Shown here: one piece after another, positions 21,508-31,077 of the stretch
How the letters are laid out: the number at the start of each line of letters is the position of its first letter
Position numbering within the stretch: the first letter of the stretch is position 1
Translations under genes and position numbers: made by a program
Notes under the pieces: model-generated
The model's input: the letters and a program-made list of their open reading frames with translations, nothing else
What the model was told of the DNA's origin: nothing
Database searches by the model: none
Source of the DNA: Sphingomonas phyllosphaerae
GTDB lineage: Bacteria > Pseudomonadota > Alphaproteobacteria > Sphingomonadales > Sphingomonadaceae
Assembly: GCF_029623345.1 (NCBI RefSeq)
Contig: NZ_JAPYKH010000003.1
Coordinates: 238,584 to 302,583, forward strand
DNA: 64,000 nucleotides
Direction: 5' to 3'

Positions 21508-22473
21508 TCACTGATGCTCCTGCGCGAAAGCCGCCGCGGCGCCGAACAGGCCGGGCTGCGGATGGGTGATAAGCTTGACCGGGATCGCCGCCATCATAGA
21601 CTGGAACCGGCCCTTGGCGACGAAGCGCTGGTCGAAGCCCGAGCGCAGCAACTTGTCCTTGATCCGCAGCCCCAGCCCGCCCGCGATCACCACGCCTTTG
21701 GCGAGGTGCGCCAGCGCGAGGTCGCCCGCAACCGCGCCGAGCGCAAGGCAGAAGCGGTCGAGCGCGGCGAGCGCGATCGAGTCGGTGCCCTCCAGCGCCT
21801 CGGTCCAGATCGCCTTGTCGTCGCGGCGGAGTACCGCGCGCCCCTCGAGGTCTGCGAGCGTCTCGTAGATCGCGACGATACCCGGTCCGGCGACGATCCG
21901 CTCAACCGAGACGCGGGTGTAGGTCTTGCGCAGCCGCTTGAGGATGGCGTCTTCGATGCCGTCGAGCGGGGCATAGTCCATATGGCCGCCCTCGGTCGGC
22001 AGCACCCAGTAGCGGCCCTGCTGCTGCAGCACCTGCGCTACCCCGAGTCCGGTGCCTGGGCCGCAGACGGTGGTGATGCCCTCATCGGGCAGATTGATGT
22101 TTGGCCCGCAGATATGCTCGAAGTCGTGCGCTGGCAGCTGCGCCACGGCATGGCCGATCGCGCCGAAATCGTTGATGATCGTCCATTGCTCGGCGCCGAG
22201 CCGCTCGGGGATGAGCGAAGGGCGGATCACCCAAGGGTTGTTGGTCAGGCGAATGACGTCGCCCGTGATGGGCGAGGCAACCGCAATCGCCGCCGCAGAC
22301 GGCAGCGTGCCGCCCTGACGCGCGCGGAATGCCTCATAGGCGGTCTGAAGACTGGCGTGCTCGGCGGTCTTGAGCGTCACCGGCTCGCCGAGCGACAGGA
22401 CACGGCCCTTGTCCACCTCGGCGATCGCGAAGCGGGCGTGGGTGCCACCGATGTCCACCGATACGATCTGCAT
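21508..22473 (-). CDS. glk: Glucokinase (bacterial Glk family)
   Basis: 321 residues from ATG 22473, preceded by GGGAGAAGAGC; the longer upstream frame has no protein-like sequence. Phosphorylates glucose with [16 protein letters not shown] is the N-terminal phosphate loop, with [13 protein letters not shown] for the substrate Asp, [10 protein letters not shown] and [10 protein letters not shown]. It belongs to the E. coli-type Glk family, not the ROK family. Its place inside the Entner-Doudoroff operon feeds zwf. Confidence 0.95.
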   Translation of the reverse strand: MQIVSVDIGGTHARFAIAEVDKGRVLSLGEPVTLKTAEHASLQTAYEAFRARQGGTLPSAAAIAVASPITGDVIRLTNNPWVIRPSLIPERLGAEQWTIINDFGAIGHAVAQLPAHDFEHICGPNINLPDEGITTVCGPGTGLGVAQVLQQQGRYWVLPTEGGHMDYAPLDGIEDAILKRLRKTYTRVSVERIVAGPGIVAIYETLADLEGRAVLRRDDKAIWTEALEGTDSIALAALDRFCLALGAVAGDLALAHLAKGVVIAGGLGLRIKDKLLRSGFDQRFVAKGRFQSMMAAIPVKLITHPQPGLFGAAAAFAQEHQ

Positions 22474-22574
22474 GCTCTTCTCCCTCTCCCCGCCGCGCGG
22501 GCCGCCGGTCGCCGCGACGCGTGTCGCGGTGCCGCGCTCGCGACCCTCTTCCCGCGGGAGAGGGTCTTCCGCTA

Positions 22575-24389
22575 CTACAATCCGGCGCCCGCCAGTATCG
22601 CGCTGGCACCTTTCTCCGCCTCGTCGGCCAGGCCGCGGAACAGGCCGAACAGCTCGCGCCCCATGCCGCTGGCGGGCGGCGGCGCCGCGGCGGGCGTGCG
22701 CGCCGCCCACTCGTCCGCGTCGACCAGCGCGGTGAGCGTGCCAGCTTCGGCGTCGACACGGATCAGGTCGCCATCGCGGATCAGTCCGATCGCGCCGCCG
22801 CCCAGCGCCTCGGGCGAGCAGTGGATCGCGCACGGCACCTTGCCGCTCGCCCCCGACATGCGCCCGTCGGTGACCAGCGCCACCTTGAAGCCGCGGTTCT
22901 GCAACACGCCCAGCGGTGGGGTGAGCTTGTGCAACTCGGGCATGCCGTTGGCGCGCGGTCCCTGGAAGCGGACCACGACGACGACGTCCTGCTCCAATTC
23001 ACCGTTGCGGAAGGCGGCGAGCACGTCGAGCTGATCGGCGAAGACGCGCGCGGGCGCCTCGATCACCCAGCGCTCGCGTTCGACCGCGGATACCTTGATG
23101 CAGGCGCGGCCGATGTTGCCCTGAAGGATGCGCATGCCGCCGTCGGGTGCGAACGGGCGGTCGGCGGGACGCAGGATGCTCTCGTCGCCGCTCGCCGCCA
23201 CCGGCTCCCACGCCAGCTTCTCGCCCTCGATCACCGGTCGCTCGCCATACGCGGCGAGATCGTCACCCGCGACGGTCATCAGGTCGCGGTGGAGATAGCC
23301 TGCGCCGATCAGCTCGCGGATCACGAAGGGCATGCCGCCCGCCGCCTCGAATGCGTTCACGTCGGCCGAGCCGTTGGGATAGACCCGCGCCACCGTCGGC
23401 ACCGCGGCGGAGAGCCGGTCGAAATCCTCCCAGTCGATCACGATCCCCGCCGCGCGCGCGATCGCGGGCAGGTGGAGCAGATGATTGGTCGAGCCGCCGG
23501 TGGCGAGCAGCCCCACCGCGGCGTTGACGATCGCCTTTTCGTCGACGCAGACGCCGAGCGGGCGATAGTCGTCGCCGTGCACCCCGATCGCGGCAAGCCG
23601 GTGGACCGCGGCGCGGGTGAGTTCCTGGCGCAGCTTCGTGCCCGGGTTGACGAAGGCGGCGCCTGGCATGTGCAGGCCCATCACCTCCATCATCATCTGA
23701 TTGGTGTTGGCGGTGCCGTAGAAGGTGCAGGTGCCTTGCGTGTGATAGGCCTGGATCTCGGCGTCGAGCAGTTCGTCGCGTGTGGCTTGGCCCTCGGCGA
23801 AGCGCTCGCGTACCGCCGCCTTGGCCTTGTTGGGCAGGCCCGACGGCATCGGGCCGCCGGGGATCAGGATCATCGGCAGGTGACCGAAGCGCAGCGCCCC
23901 CATTAACAGGCCGGGCACGATCTTGTCGCAGATGCCGAGCAGCGCCGCGCCCTCGAAGGTGCCGTGGCTCAGCGCGACCGCGGTGCTGAGCGCGATCGTG
24001 TCGCGGCTGAACAGCGACAGCTCCATGCCGGCATAGCCCTGGGTCACGCCGTCGCACATCGCGGGTACGCCGCCCGCCACTTGCGCGGTGGCGCCGACCT
24101 CGCGCGCCCACACCTTCATCTGCTCGGGATACCGGTAATAGACCGCGTGCGCGGAGAGCATGTCGTTGTAGGCGGTGACGAGGCCGATGTTCATCGCCTC
24201 GTGCCGCGTCGTCATCGCCTCGCGGTCCTCGGGCGTGCCGGCATAAGCGTGCGCGAGATTGGCGCAGCCGAGCCGCGGGCGGCCGATCCAGCCGTCACGC
24301 TCGCGCTCGATCAGCGAGAGATACGCCTGACGGGTCGGGCGCGAGCGCTCGACGATCCGGTCGGTGACGGCGCTGACGGCTGGATTCAT
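22575..24389 (-). CDS. edd: 6-phosphogluconate dehydratase
   Basis: 604 residues, full length for Edd. Converts 6-phosphogluconate to KDPG. IlvD/Edd family: the Cys ligands of the Fe-S cluster are in [13 protein letters not shown] and [10 protein letters not shown], with the third in [12 protein letters not shown], and the C-terminal part has [13 protein letters not shown]. The motif [12 protein letters not shown] separates Edd from IlvD. 101 bases from glk, a short gap with a partial inverted repeat. Confidence 0.96.
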   Translation of the reverse strand: MNPAVSAVTDRIVERSRPTRQAYLSLIERERDGWIGRPRLGCANLAHAYAGTPEDREAMTTRHEAMNIGLVTAYNDMLSAHAVYYRYPEQMKVWAREVGATAQVAGGVPAMCDGVTQGYAGMELSLFSRDTIALSTAVALSHGTFEGAALLGICDKIVPGLLMGALRFGHLPMILIPGGPMPSGLPNKAKAAVRERFAEGQATRDELLDAEIQAYHTQGTCTFYGTANTNQMMMEVMGLHMPGAAFVNPGTKLRQELTRAAVHRLAAIGVHGDDYRPLGVCVDEKAIVNAAVGLLATGGSTNHLLHLPAIARAAGIVIDWEDFDRLSAAVPTVARVYPNGSADVNAFEAAGGMPFVIRELIGAGYLHRDLMTVAGDDLAAYGERPVIEGEKLAWEPVAASGDESILRPADRPFAPDGGMRILQGNIGRACIKVSAVERERWVIEAPARVFADQLDVLAAFRNGELEQDVVVVVRFQGPRANGMPELHKLTPPLGVLQNRGFKVALVTDGRMSGASGKVPCAIHCSPEALGGGAIGLIRDGDLIRVDAEAGTLTALVDADEWAARTPAAAPPPASGMGRELFGLFRGLADEAEKGASAILAGAGL

Positions 24390-24495
24390 GCTGCTACCTT
24401 CGGCTCGGGCGGGTCGTCGCGCGGCGGCGCGGTTGTGCGGCAGGGCCCTGCCGCACTCAAGTCCCGCGAGGTCGGAATACGTATGTGTGGGCGGC

Positions 24496-25200
24496 TCAGG
24501 CGGCCCAGTGGATGTCGACGGGCAGCTCGACGTCGGCGAGCACGCGACCGATCGGATAGGGCGAGCCCGCGCCTTCCTTGATGGCGTCCTCGATCACCTT
24601 GCGCTTCGCGTCGCCGGTCACCGCGATCAGCAGCGCGCGCGCGGTGGCGATCGCCTGGCGGCTGAGCGTGACGCGCGCCACCGGCGCCTCGGGCGGCAGC
24701 GGATCGGGCATAACGCCGAGCGCGCGGCGCTCCTTCGGCCCGTTGAGCGCCTCGTCATAATCGGGGCCGGGGAAGATGGAGGCGGTGTGGCCGTCGCCGC
24801 CGACTCCGAGCACGCAGAGGTCGAGCGGCCAGTGCAGGTCCTGCATCAGCGCGTCGGCGGAGCGGCCCGCGGCCTTATAGTCGTCCGTCGCCTTGGGCAC
24901 GATCGGCATCACGCGCGCGCCCTTCGGAATGAAGATCTTGCCCAGCGCGGTGACGTTGGAGAGCGGGTCGCCGAGCGGGACGATGCGCTCGTCGCCGGGA
25001 ATGATCGTCACACGCTTCCAGTCGAGCTTGGCCTGCGCCAGCTTCTCATAGGCGGGCAGGGGGGTCTTGCCGCCCGCCAGCGCGATCACCGCGGAGCCGC
25101 GCGCGTCGATCGCGCTCTCGATGACGAACTGGATGTCGCCCGCGACCGCATCGGCCAGCTCGGCCGCGTCGTCATATTCCCACCATTCAATTTCGGTCAT
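24496..25200 (-). CDS. pgl: 6-phosphogluconolactonase (DevB/Pgl type)
   Basis: 234 residues. Hydrolyses 6-phosphogluconolactone, linking Zwf and Edd. SugP-isomerase fold: LAGGKTPLPAYEKLA binds the phosphate, TIIPGDERIVPLGDPLSN and LGVGGDGHTASIFPG are the family signatures, and ALLIAVTGDAKRKVIEDA lies near the end. Separated from zwf by a 351-base repeat-rich gap but on the same strand. Confidence 0.95.
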   Translation of the reverse strand: MTEIEWWEYDDAAELADAVAGDIQFVIESAIDARGSAVIALAGGKTPLPAYEKLAQAKLDWKRVTIIPGDERIVPLGDPLSNVTALGKIFIPKGARVMPIVPKATDDYKAAGRSADALMQDLHWPLDLCVLGVGGDGHTASIFPGPDYDEALNGPKERRALGVMPDPLPPEAPVARVTLSRQAIATARALLIAVTGDAKRKVIEDAIKEGAGSPYPIGRVLADVELPVDIHWAA

Positions 25201-25551
25201 GTCTCTCTCCGTCGCGGCGCTCGGGGCCGCGCTGGTCGCCGCGCGGGTACCGCCGGCAGGGTCGGGGCCCTGCTTTCGCAGGAAGTTCGGTCAGGTCAAC
25301 CGAGCAATGCGATGAGCGCTGAGGTTAGAGCCTAGCAAGCGGCCTCACACGAGGCGCCACCCCGGCGAACGCCGGGGTCCAGTTGGGTAGGTGGTGGCGA
25401 GTCTCGGTGGGGCCTTCCCACCTACGCCCCGGCGTCCGCCGGGACGCTAGCCATGTGAGCGAGCCGTGCTCCTGCAAACGCAGGAGCACAGAGCCACGAT
25501 CGCGCCGCCCGACCACACGGTGTTCCTGCCTGCGCAGGAACACCGAACATC
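25201..25551. repeat. zwf-pgl intergenic region with four hairpin repeats
   Basis: No gene. Four perfect hairpins with 4-base loops: CCCCGGC/GCCGGGG (25360-25377), CCCGGC/GCCGGG (25428-25443), GTGCTCCTGC/GCAGGAGCAC (25466-25489) and GTGTTCCTGC/GCAGGAACAC (25520-25543). They form two pairs, each about 80 bases from end to end, like two REPINs of different sequence class side by side. They lie in the middle of the Entner-Doudoroff operon and may weaken read-through from zwf into pgl or protect the mRNA end. Confidence 0.75.
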
Positions 25552-27015
25552 TCAATCGTCGTGCCAGCTCACGCCGTCGCGCTCGGTCAGCGCAATCGCG
25601 CCGGCGGGGCCCCAAGTGCCAGCGGCATAATGTTTCGGCTTGGTCTGCGCGGCTGCCCAGCCGGAGCGGATCGCGTCGATCCACTTCCACTGCGCCTCGA
25701 CCTCGTCGCGGCGGACGAACAAGGTCTGGTCGCCCTCGATCAGGTCGAGCAGCAGCCGCTCATAGGCGATGCGGCGGCGCGAGCCTGCGAACTGCGCGTC
25801 GAGGCTCAGATTGAGCGGCACCTCGCGCAGCTTGATCCCCTCGCGATCGAGCCCCGGCTCCTTGGTCATCACCAGCAGCTGGATATATTCCTCGGGCTGG
25901 AGGCGGATGATCAGCTTGTTGGGCTGGAGCAGTCCCCCCCGGCCCGAGAACATGGAGTGCGGCACCGGCTTGAACTGGATCGCGATCTCGCTGCGGCGCT
26001 TGGCCATGCGCTTGCCGGTGCGCAGGTAGAAGGGCACGCCCTGCCAGCGCCAATTGTCGACGAACGCCTTGATCGCGACGAAGGTCTCGACGTCGCTATC
26101 ATAGCCGAGCTCGGAATCGTAGCCGCGCACGACCTTGCCGCTGACCGCGCCCTCCTCATACTGGCCGGTGACGGTATAGCCCTGCACCTCCTCCGGCTTC
26201 ATGTGGCGTAGCGAGCGGAACACCTTGGCCTTCTCGTCGCGGATCGCGGTGCCGTCGTACAGCGCGGGAGGCTCCATCGCGATCAGCGCGACCAGCTGGA
26301 GCACGTGGTTGGCGACCATGTCGCGCAGCGCGCCCGCCCCCTCGTAATAACCGGCGCGATCCTCGAGCCCGACCGTCTCGGCGATCGTGATCTGGACGTT
26401 GTCGATCCCGGTGGCGTTCCAGATCGGCTCGAACATCGAATTGCCGAAGCGCAGCGCCAGGATGTTCTGCACCGTCTCCTTGCCGAGATAGTGATCGATC
26501 CGGAAGATGCGGTCCTCCGGGAAGGCGGAGGCGACGGTGTCGTTGATCTCCCGGCTCGACTCGAGGTCGTAGCCGAGCGGCTTCTCCAGCCCGATCCGCA
26601 CCGTGTCACCGGCGAGGCCGACGCTCTCGAGTCCCTTCACCGCTGGCTCGAACAAGGACGGCGCGGTGGACAGATAGATGGCAAGGCCACCGGTGACGTC
26701 GCCGATCTTGTCGGCGAGCGGCTGGAAGCTGTTCGGGTCCGACAGGTCGGCCGGCTGGAACTGGAGCCGCTGGAGAAAACTGTCGATCGCGCCCGCGTCC
26801 TTGCGGTCGGCCGGCAGGAACTCGTCCAGCGCCTTGCGCGTGACGTCGCGGAAGGCGTCGTCGTTGAGGTCGCTGCGGGCCGAGCCGGTGATCGTCAGCC
26901 CGGCGGGCAGCAGGCCGTCGGCGTGTAGCCCGTACAGCGAGGGCAGCAGCATTCGCTTGGCGAGGTCGCCGGTCGCACCGAACAGCAGCAGCTTGCCCAC
27001 CGGATTGCGCTCCAT
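25552..27015 (-). CDS. zwf: Glucose-6-phosphate 1-dehydrogenase
   Basis: 487 residues. Oxidises glucose-6-phosphate with NADP+ or NAD+, the entry step to the Entner-Doudoroff pathway. Nucleotide loop LFGATGDLAKRMLLPSLY at residues 10-27, the catalytic signature FRIDHYLGKETVQN, and the substrate-site motif GYYEGAGALRDMVANH. First gene of the minus-strand group; argC lies 21 bases upstream on the same strand, so some read-through from argC is possible. Confidence 0.97.
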   Translation of the reverse strand: MERNPVGKLLLFGATGDLAKRMLLPSLYGLHADGLLPAGLTITGSARSDLNDDAFRDVTRKALDEFLPADRKDAGAIDSFLQRLQFQPADLSDPNSFQPLADKIGDVTGGLAIYLSTAPSLFEPAVKGLESVGLAGDTVRIGLEKPLGYDLESSREINDTVASAFPEDRIFRIDHYLGKETVQNILALRFGNSMFEPIWNATGIDNVQITIAETVGLEDRAGYYEGAGALRDMVANHVLQLVALIAMEPPALYDGTAIRDEKAKVFRSLRHMKPEEVQGYTVTGQYEEGAVSGKVVRGYDSELGYDSDVETFVAIKAFVDNWRWQGVPFYLRTGKRMAKRRSEIAIQFKPVPHSMFSGRGGLLQPNKLIIRLQPEEYIQLLVMTKEPGLDREGIKLREVPLNLSLDAQFAGSRRRIAYERLLLDLIEGDQTLFVRRDEVEAQWKWIDAIRSGWAAAQTKPKHYAAGTWGPAGAIALTERDGVSWHDD

Positions 27016-27036
27016 CTGAGTCTCCTGCGTCGCTTT

Positions 27037-27966
27037 CTAGAGGGTCAAACCGGCGACGGGGTCGAAGCCGGCCATGATATTGAGATTTTGCACCGCCGCG
27101 CCCGCGGCGCCTTTGCCGAGATTGTCGAGCGTGGCGATCAGCAGCGCTTGGCCGCTGGCCTGGTTGCCGACGACGCGCAGTGTCATGCGGTCGGTGCCGG
27201 CGTCGTCCTCGATCTTCACGACGGTGGCCGCCTCGTGCGCGAAGCGGACCACGCGCTCGCCGTCATAGGCGGCGGCCAGCACCTCGGACAGGTCGGTGAG
27301 CGTGGCGGCGCGGGCAAGCTGGCTCAGGTGAACCGGGACCTGCACCACCATGCCGCGATAGGTGCGCGCCACGGCGGGCTGGAAGATCGGCGCAACGGTG
27401 AGCCCGGCGTGCCGCGTCATCTCGCCGACATGCTTGTGCGCGAGCGCCAGCGCGTAGGGGCGGAAAGCAGTGGCCACCTCGCCACCCTCGAACTCGGCGA
27501 TCATCGCCTTGCCGCCGCCCGAATAGCCGGAGGCGGCGTTGACGCTGAGCGGCGTGTCGGCGGCGAGCAGCCCCGCGCGCACCAGGGGGCGCACCAGCGC
27601 GAGGAAACCGGTGGGATAGCAGCCCGGATTGGTGACCAGGCGCGCCGCCGCGATCCGGTCCGAGTGATCGGGCTCCAGCTCGGCGAGGCCATAGGTCCAG
27701 TCGGGAGCGACTCGATGCGCCGTGGAGGCGTCGATCACGCGGGTGCGATCGTTGGCGATCATCGCCACCGCCTCGCGCGCAGCGTCATCGGGGAGGCAGA
27801 GGATCACGACGTCGGCGTCGTTGAGTGCCTGGGCACGCGCCGCGGCGTCCTTGCGGCGCGACTCATCGACCGTCACCAGCGCGACGTCGCCGCGGCTCGC
27901 GAGCCGCTCGCGGATCTCCAGCCCCGTGGTGCCCGCGGCGCCGTCGATGAAGACCGATATCGTCAC
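27037..27966 (-). CDS. argC: N-acetyl-gamma-glutamyl-phosphate reductase, short type
   Basis: 309 residues, the type 2 ArgC size (about 310) rather than about 345. NADPH-dependent reduction of N-acetylglutamyl phosphate in arginine synthesis. DGAAGTTGLEIRERLASR is the nucleotide loop, and the catalytic Cys is in TNPGCYPTGFLALVRP. NAASGYSGGGKAMI and ALAHKHVGEM follow. Downstream of marR and the SH3-like ORF, with a 4-base overlap with the latter. Confidence 0.95.
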   Translation of the reverse strand: MTISVFIDGAAGTTGLEIRERLASRGDVALVTVDESRRKDAAARAQALNDADVVILCLPDDAAREAVAMIANDRTRVIDASTAHRVAPDWTYGLAELEPDHSDRIAAARLVTNPGCYPTGFLALVRPLVRAGLLAADTPLSVNAASGYSGGGKAMIAEFEGGEVATAFRPYALALAHKHVGEMTRHAGLTVAPIFQPAVARTYRGMVVQVPVHLSQLARAATLTDLSEVLAAAYDGERVVRFAHEAATVVKIEDDAGTDRMTLRVVGNQASGQALLIATLDNLGKGAAGAAVQNLNIMAGFDPVAGLTL

Positions 27967-28325
27967 GCGGCGCGCACCGTCGCGGCGTCGACATAGCCGA
28001 CGAGATTGGCTTCCACCGCAATCCCCCAGGCGACGCCGCCGGTAAGGTCAAGCAAGTCGAACGCCGCGCCCGCGGGCAGCTCTGCCAGCGCCGCAGAGGC
28101 AGGATCGCGCGATTCGCGCAACATCGCCGTCGCGGCGAGCGAACGGCGCAGCGGCGCGGCGTAATGCGGCGCGAATACCTGATCGGCGAGGCGCACGTCG
28201 GCGATATCGGCGCGCACGGCATGGGTGCGCGGGTCGAGCGTGCGCGACCGCCCCGTCAGCGTGAAGCCGCTACGCGGTGACGTGCTGCTGCCCGACGGCG
28301 CGGGCGGGCGGGTGGTCGCCGTCAC
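27963..28325 (-). CDS. Small SH3-domain-like protein, start uncertain
   Basis: 120 residues from the GTG at 28325; a GTG at 28217 would give 84. The region GFTLTGRSRTLDPRTHAVR followed by ADIADVRLADQVFAPHYAAP and a bacterial-SH3-like AELPAGAAFDLLDLTGGVAWG resembles the N-terminal part of NlpC/P60 endopeptidases of sphingomonads, without the peptidase domain. It overlaps marR by 56 bases and argC by 4. It could be a free SH3-like cell-wall-binding unit or the remnant of a longer enzyme. Coding is supported by the family-like sequence only. Confidence 0.5.
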   Translation of the reverse strand: MTATTRPPAPSGSSTSPRSGFTLTGRSRTLDPRTHAVRADIADVRLADQVFAPHYAAPLRRSLAATAMLRESRDPASAALAELPAGAAFDLLDLTGGVAWGIAVEANLVGYVDAATVRAA

Positions 28326-28728
28326 CGATGAACTGGCCGAACTCCTCAAGAAAATCTGCCCCTTCGGATGTGCGCGCGACGAAGATGTTGCGCTTGTCGC
28401 TGTCGTCGCGTTGGCGGCGCAGATAGCCGAGCGCACCCAGTCTGTTCAAGGCGCGCGTCACCACGGGTTTGGAGACGTTGAGTACGCGTGCCAAGCCGCG
28501 CACCGTATGCGGCCCCGGCCGCAAGTAAACGACCAGGAGGAGCGCCATCTGGCGATTAGTGAGGTCGGGCTCGCCCGAGCGCACGTAATCGACCAGCGCG
28601 TTCATCCACGAACTAAGTTCGGGTTGCGCTAATGTTGCCACGTCCTCGTCCCGCTGCATCGCGCCCGGTCCGTTCCGGGTTTGTGCGAGAATAACGCCCG
28701 CTTCCGCGGCTGGTTTCAGCCATGTCAC
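28270..28728 (-). CDS. MarR-family transcriptional regulator
   Basis: 152 residues (an internal ATG at 28659 would give 129). Winged-helix HTH: LTNRQMALLLVVYLRPG, HTVRGLARVLNVSKPVVTRALNRLG as recognition helix, then the wing LGYLRRQRDDSDKRNIFVART. It probably controls the downstream genes on its own strand (SH3-like ORF, argC) or itself. No clear palindrome was found by eye in the 141-base divergent gap to secG. Target and ligand unknown. Confidence 0.88.
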   Translation of the reverse strand: MTWLKPAAEAGVILAQTRNGPGAMQRDEDVATLAQPELSSWMNALVDYVRSGEPDLTNRQMALLLVVYLRPGPHTVRGLARVLNVSKPVVTRALNRLGALGYLRRQRDDSDKRNIFVARTSEGADFLEEFGQFIGDGDHPPARAVGQQHVTA

Positions 28729-28869
28729 GAATTAGCGAAGCGAAATCGTGCCGTTGCGGGCGCGAGCGGCGCGGTTGATCCGCGCCCGCCGCTCCCCTAT
28801 GTGCCCGCCATCCGGCGTGCGCGACCTGCTCGCGCCTGCCCCTGGCTGTATCGGACCCGCGTCGCTCCC

Positions 28870-29265
28870 ATGTTCACCTTCCTGCTCGTCGTCCAGGCCA
28901 TCATCGCGGCTGCCCTCGTCACCGTGATCCTGATGCAGCGCTCGGAAGGCGGCGGCTTGACCTCGTCGGGCAGTCCGTCCGGGCTGATGTCGGCGCGCGG
29001 CGCGGCCGACTTCCTCACGCGCGCCACCTCGGTGCTGGCGGGAATTTTCGTGTTGATGAGCATCGTGCTCGCCTTCATCGCGGCGCATCGTGGGGCAGTC
29101 TCGGTCGATACCTCGCTGCAGCGGCGCGTGCCTGCGGCGCAGACGCAGCAGCCGGCGCCGACCCAGCCAGACGCCGCTTCGCAGGTCCCGCTCGCGGGTG
29201 CGCCGGCGAATGCTGCCGCGCCGGCTCCGGCACCGGCCGACAACGGCGTGCCGCTGGCGCGCTGA
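28870..29265 (+). CDS. secG: Preprotein translocase subunit SecG
   Basis: 131 residues from ATG 28870. Two membrane helices (3-21 and 53-74) flank the cytoplasmic SecG motif VILMQRSEGGGLTSSG; GLMSARGAADFLTRAT is also typical. The C-terminal tail of about 50 residues is rich in Ala, Pro and Gln, a common alphaproteobacterial extension. It assists SecYE. An upstream in-frame ATG at 28681 would add a poorly conserved, Arg-rich stretch and is unlikely. Confidence 0.94.
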   Translation: MFTFLLVVQAIIAAALVTVILMQRSEGGGLTSSGSPSGLMSARGAADFLTRATSVLAGIFVLMSIVLAFIAAHRGAVSVDTSLQRRVPAAQTQQPAPTQPDAASQVPLAGAPANAAAPAPAPADNGVPLAR

Positions 29266-29289
29266 TCACTCCTACAGCGTCGACTCGTC

Positions 29290-29310
29290 GCGCGCGGCCT
29301 CACCGCGCGC
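29290..29310 (+). terminator. Hairpin between secG and pyrG
   Basis: GCGCGCGG (29290-29297) pairs perfectly with CCGCGCGC (29303-29310) around CCTCA, followed by TTGCCCTCGC. Probable secG terminator; the poor T-run also allows partial read-through into pyrG. Confidence 0.5.
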
Positions 29311-29349
29311 TTGCCCTCGCTCGTACTATAAGGTTAGGCAGTTCGCCCC

Positions 29350-30984
29350 ATGGCGCGGTATATCTTCATCACCGGCGGCGTGGTCTCCTCGCTCGGTAAA
29401 GGTCTCATGGCGGCGAGCCTCGCGGCACTGCTTCAGGCGCGCGGCTATCGCGTGCGCATCCGCAAGTTCGATCCCTATCTCAACGTCGATCCGGGGACGA
29501 TGAGCCCGTATCAGCATGGCGAGGTCTACGTCACCGATGACGGCGCCGAGACAGATCTCGACCTCGGCCATTACGAGCGCTTCACCGGTGTGGCGTCCCG
29601 CCAGTCGGACAACATCACTTCCGGTCGCATCTACAAGACGATCATCGAGCGCGAGCGCCGCGGCGACTATCTCGGCGCGACGGTGCAGGTGATCCCGCAC
29701 GTCACCGACGCGATTAAGGCGTTCGCGCGCGCCGAGACCGACGACCTCGACTTCGTGCTGTGCGAAATCGGCGGGACGGTGGGCGACATCGAGTCGCTGC
29801 CCTTCATCGAGTCGATCCGCCAGCTCAAGAACGAGGTCGGGCGCGGGAATGCCATCTCGGTCCACGTCACGCTCGTGCCGTACATCGCCGCCGCGGGTGA
29901 GCTGAAGACCAAGCCGACGCAGCATTCGGTGCGCGAGCTCGCCGCGCTTGGCGTACAGCCCGACGTGCTGGTGTGTCGCTGCGAGAAGCCGCTCCCGGTC
30001 TCGGAGCGCGCCAAGATCGCATTGTTCTGCAACGTGCCCGAGAGCGCGGTGATCCCGGCGCTCGACGCGGCCAGCATCTACGCAGTGCCGCTGCAATATC
30101 ACGCCGAGGGCCTCGATTCGGAGGTGCTGCGCGCCTTCGGCATCACGCCGTCCTCGCCACCCGAGCTCAGCCGCTGGCAGGAGATCGTCGATCGCCTCCA
30201 GCATCCGGAGGGCGAGGTGACGGTCGGCGTCGTCGGCAAATATGTTGGCCTGCAAGACGCCTATAAGTCGCTTAACGAGGCGCTTGTGCACGGCGGAATC
30301 GCCAACCGCGTCAAGGTCAACGTCCGCTGGATCGACGCCGAGCTGTTCGAGCATGACGACGAGGAGATCGTCAGCCAGCTCGAACCACTCGACGCGATCC
30401 TCGTCCCCGGCGCATTCGGCGAGCGCGGCGCCGAGGGCAAGATCAAGTCGGTGCGCTTCGCGCGCGAGCGCGAGATTCCTTATTTCGGCATCTGCTTCGG
30501 CATGCAGATGGCGTGCATCGAGGGCGCGCGCGACCTCGCCGGCATCGCCGAGGCCTCGTCGACCGAGTTCGGGCCGACCGAGCAGCCCGTCGTCGGCCTC
30601 ATTACCGAGTGGATGGGGCGCGACGGGCTCGAGCAGCGCGAGGCGCAGGGCGACATGGGCGGCACGATGCGGCTTGGCGCCTATGACGCGACGCTCGCGG
30701 GCAACAGTGTGGTCGCCTCGATCTACGGCGACACGCATATCTCCGAGCGGCATCGCCACCGTTACGAGGTCAACACCGGCTATCGCGAGGCGTTGGAGAA
30801 GGGTGGGCTGGTCTTCTCGGGCATGTCGCCCGACGGCACCTTGCCCGAGATCGTCGAGCGTCCCGACCACCCGTGGTTCGTCGGCGTGCAGTTCCATCCG
30901 GAGCTGAAGAGCAAGCCGTTCGATCCGCACCCGCTGTTCGCCAGCTTCATCGAGGCCGCGGTCAAGCAGAGCCGGCTCGTGTAG
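29350..30984 (+). CDS. pyrG: CTP synthase
   Basis: 544 residues, the usual length. Makes CTP from UTP, ATP and glutamine. N-terminal synthetase domain starts [39 protein letters not shown] and [11 protein letters not shown] follow. The C-terminal glutaminase domain has the nucleophile Cys382 in [11 protein letters not shown] and the His-Glu pair in VGVQFHPE. Monocistronic or weakly coupled to secG. Confidence 0.97.
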   Translation: MARYIFITGGVVSSLGKGLMAASLAALLQARGYRVRIRKFDPYLNVDPGTMSPYQHGEVYVTDDGAETDLDLGHYERFTGVASRQSDNITSGRIYKTIIERERRGDYLGATVQVIPHVTDAIKAFARAETDDLDFVLCEIGGTVGDIESLPFIESIRQLKNEVGRGNAISVHVTLVPYIAAAGELKTKPTQHSVRELAALGVQPDVLVCRCEKPLPVSERAKIALFCNVPESAVIPALDAASIYAVPLQYHAEGLDSEVLRAFGITPSSPPELSRWQEIVDRLQHPEGEVTVGVVGKYVGLQDAYKSLNEALVHGGIANRVKVNVRWIDAELFEHDDEEIVSQLEPLDAILVPGAFGERGAEGKIKSVRFAREREIPYFGICFGMQMACIEGARDLAGIAEASSTEFGPTEQPVVGLITEWMGRDGLEQREAQGDMGGTMRLGAYDATLAGNSVVASIYGDTHISERHRHRYEVNTGYREALEKGGLVFSGMSPDGTLPEIVERPDHPWFVGVQFHPELKSKPFDPHPLFASFIEAAVKQSRLV

Positions 30985-30995
30985 CGGCGCGACGA

Positions 30996-31011
30996 CCGCT
31001 CCGGCGAGCGG
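30996..31011 (+). terminator. Probable pyrG terminator
   Basis: CCGCTC (30996-31001) and GAGCGG (31006-31011) with loop CGGC, followed by CCGTCTTATAATT. It lies 11 bases after the pyrG stop. Confidence 0.45.
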
Positions 31012-31077
31012 CCGTCTTATAATTGAGGCAGCGGAACCGCAGCCGAATGGCGGCGCGGTCAACGGAGCTCGCCTCAG

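Noticed and set aside
22521..23906. Plus-strand ORF of 461 codons opposite edd
   Set aside because: Antisense shadow with His/Arg/Gly-rich low-complexity sequence.
25360..25543. Regularly spaced hairpins considered as a CRISPR array
   Set aside because: The units are palindromic pairs of two different sequences with no constant repeat and spacer; no cas genes are present.
29311..29332. TTGCCC...TATAAG as a pyrG promoter
   Set aside because: The boxes are only 10 bases apart, too short for a normal sigma-70 promoter.
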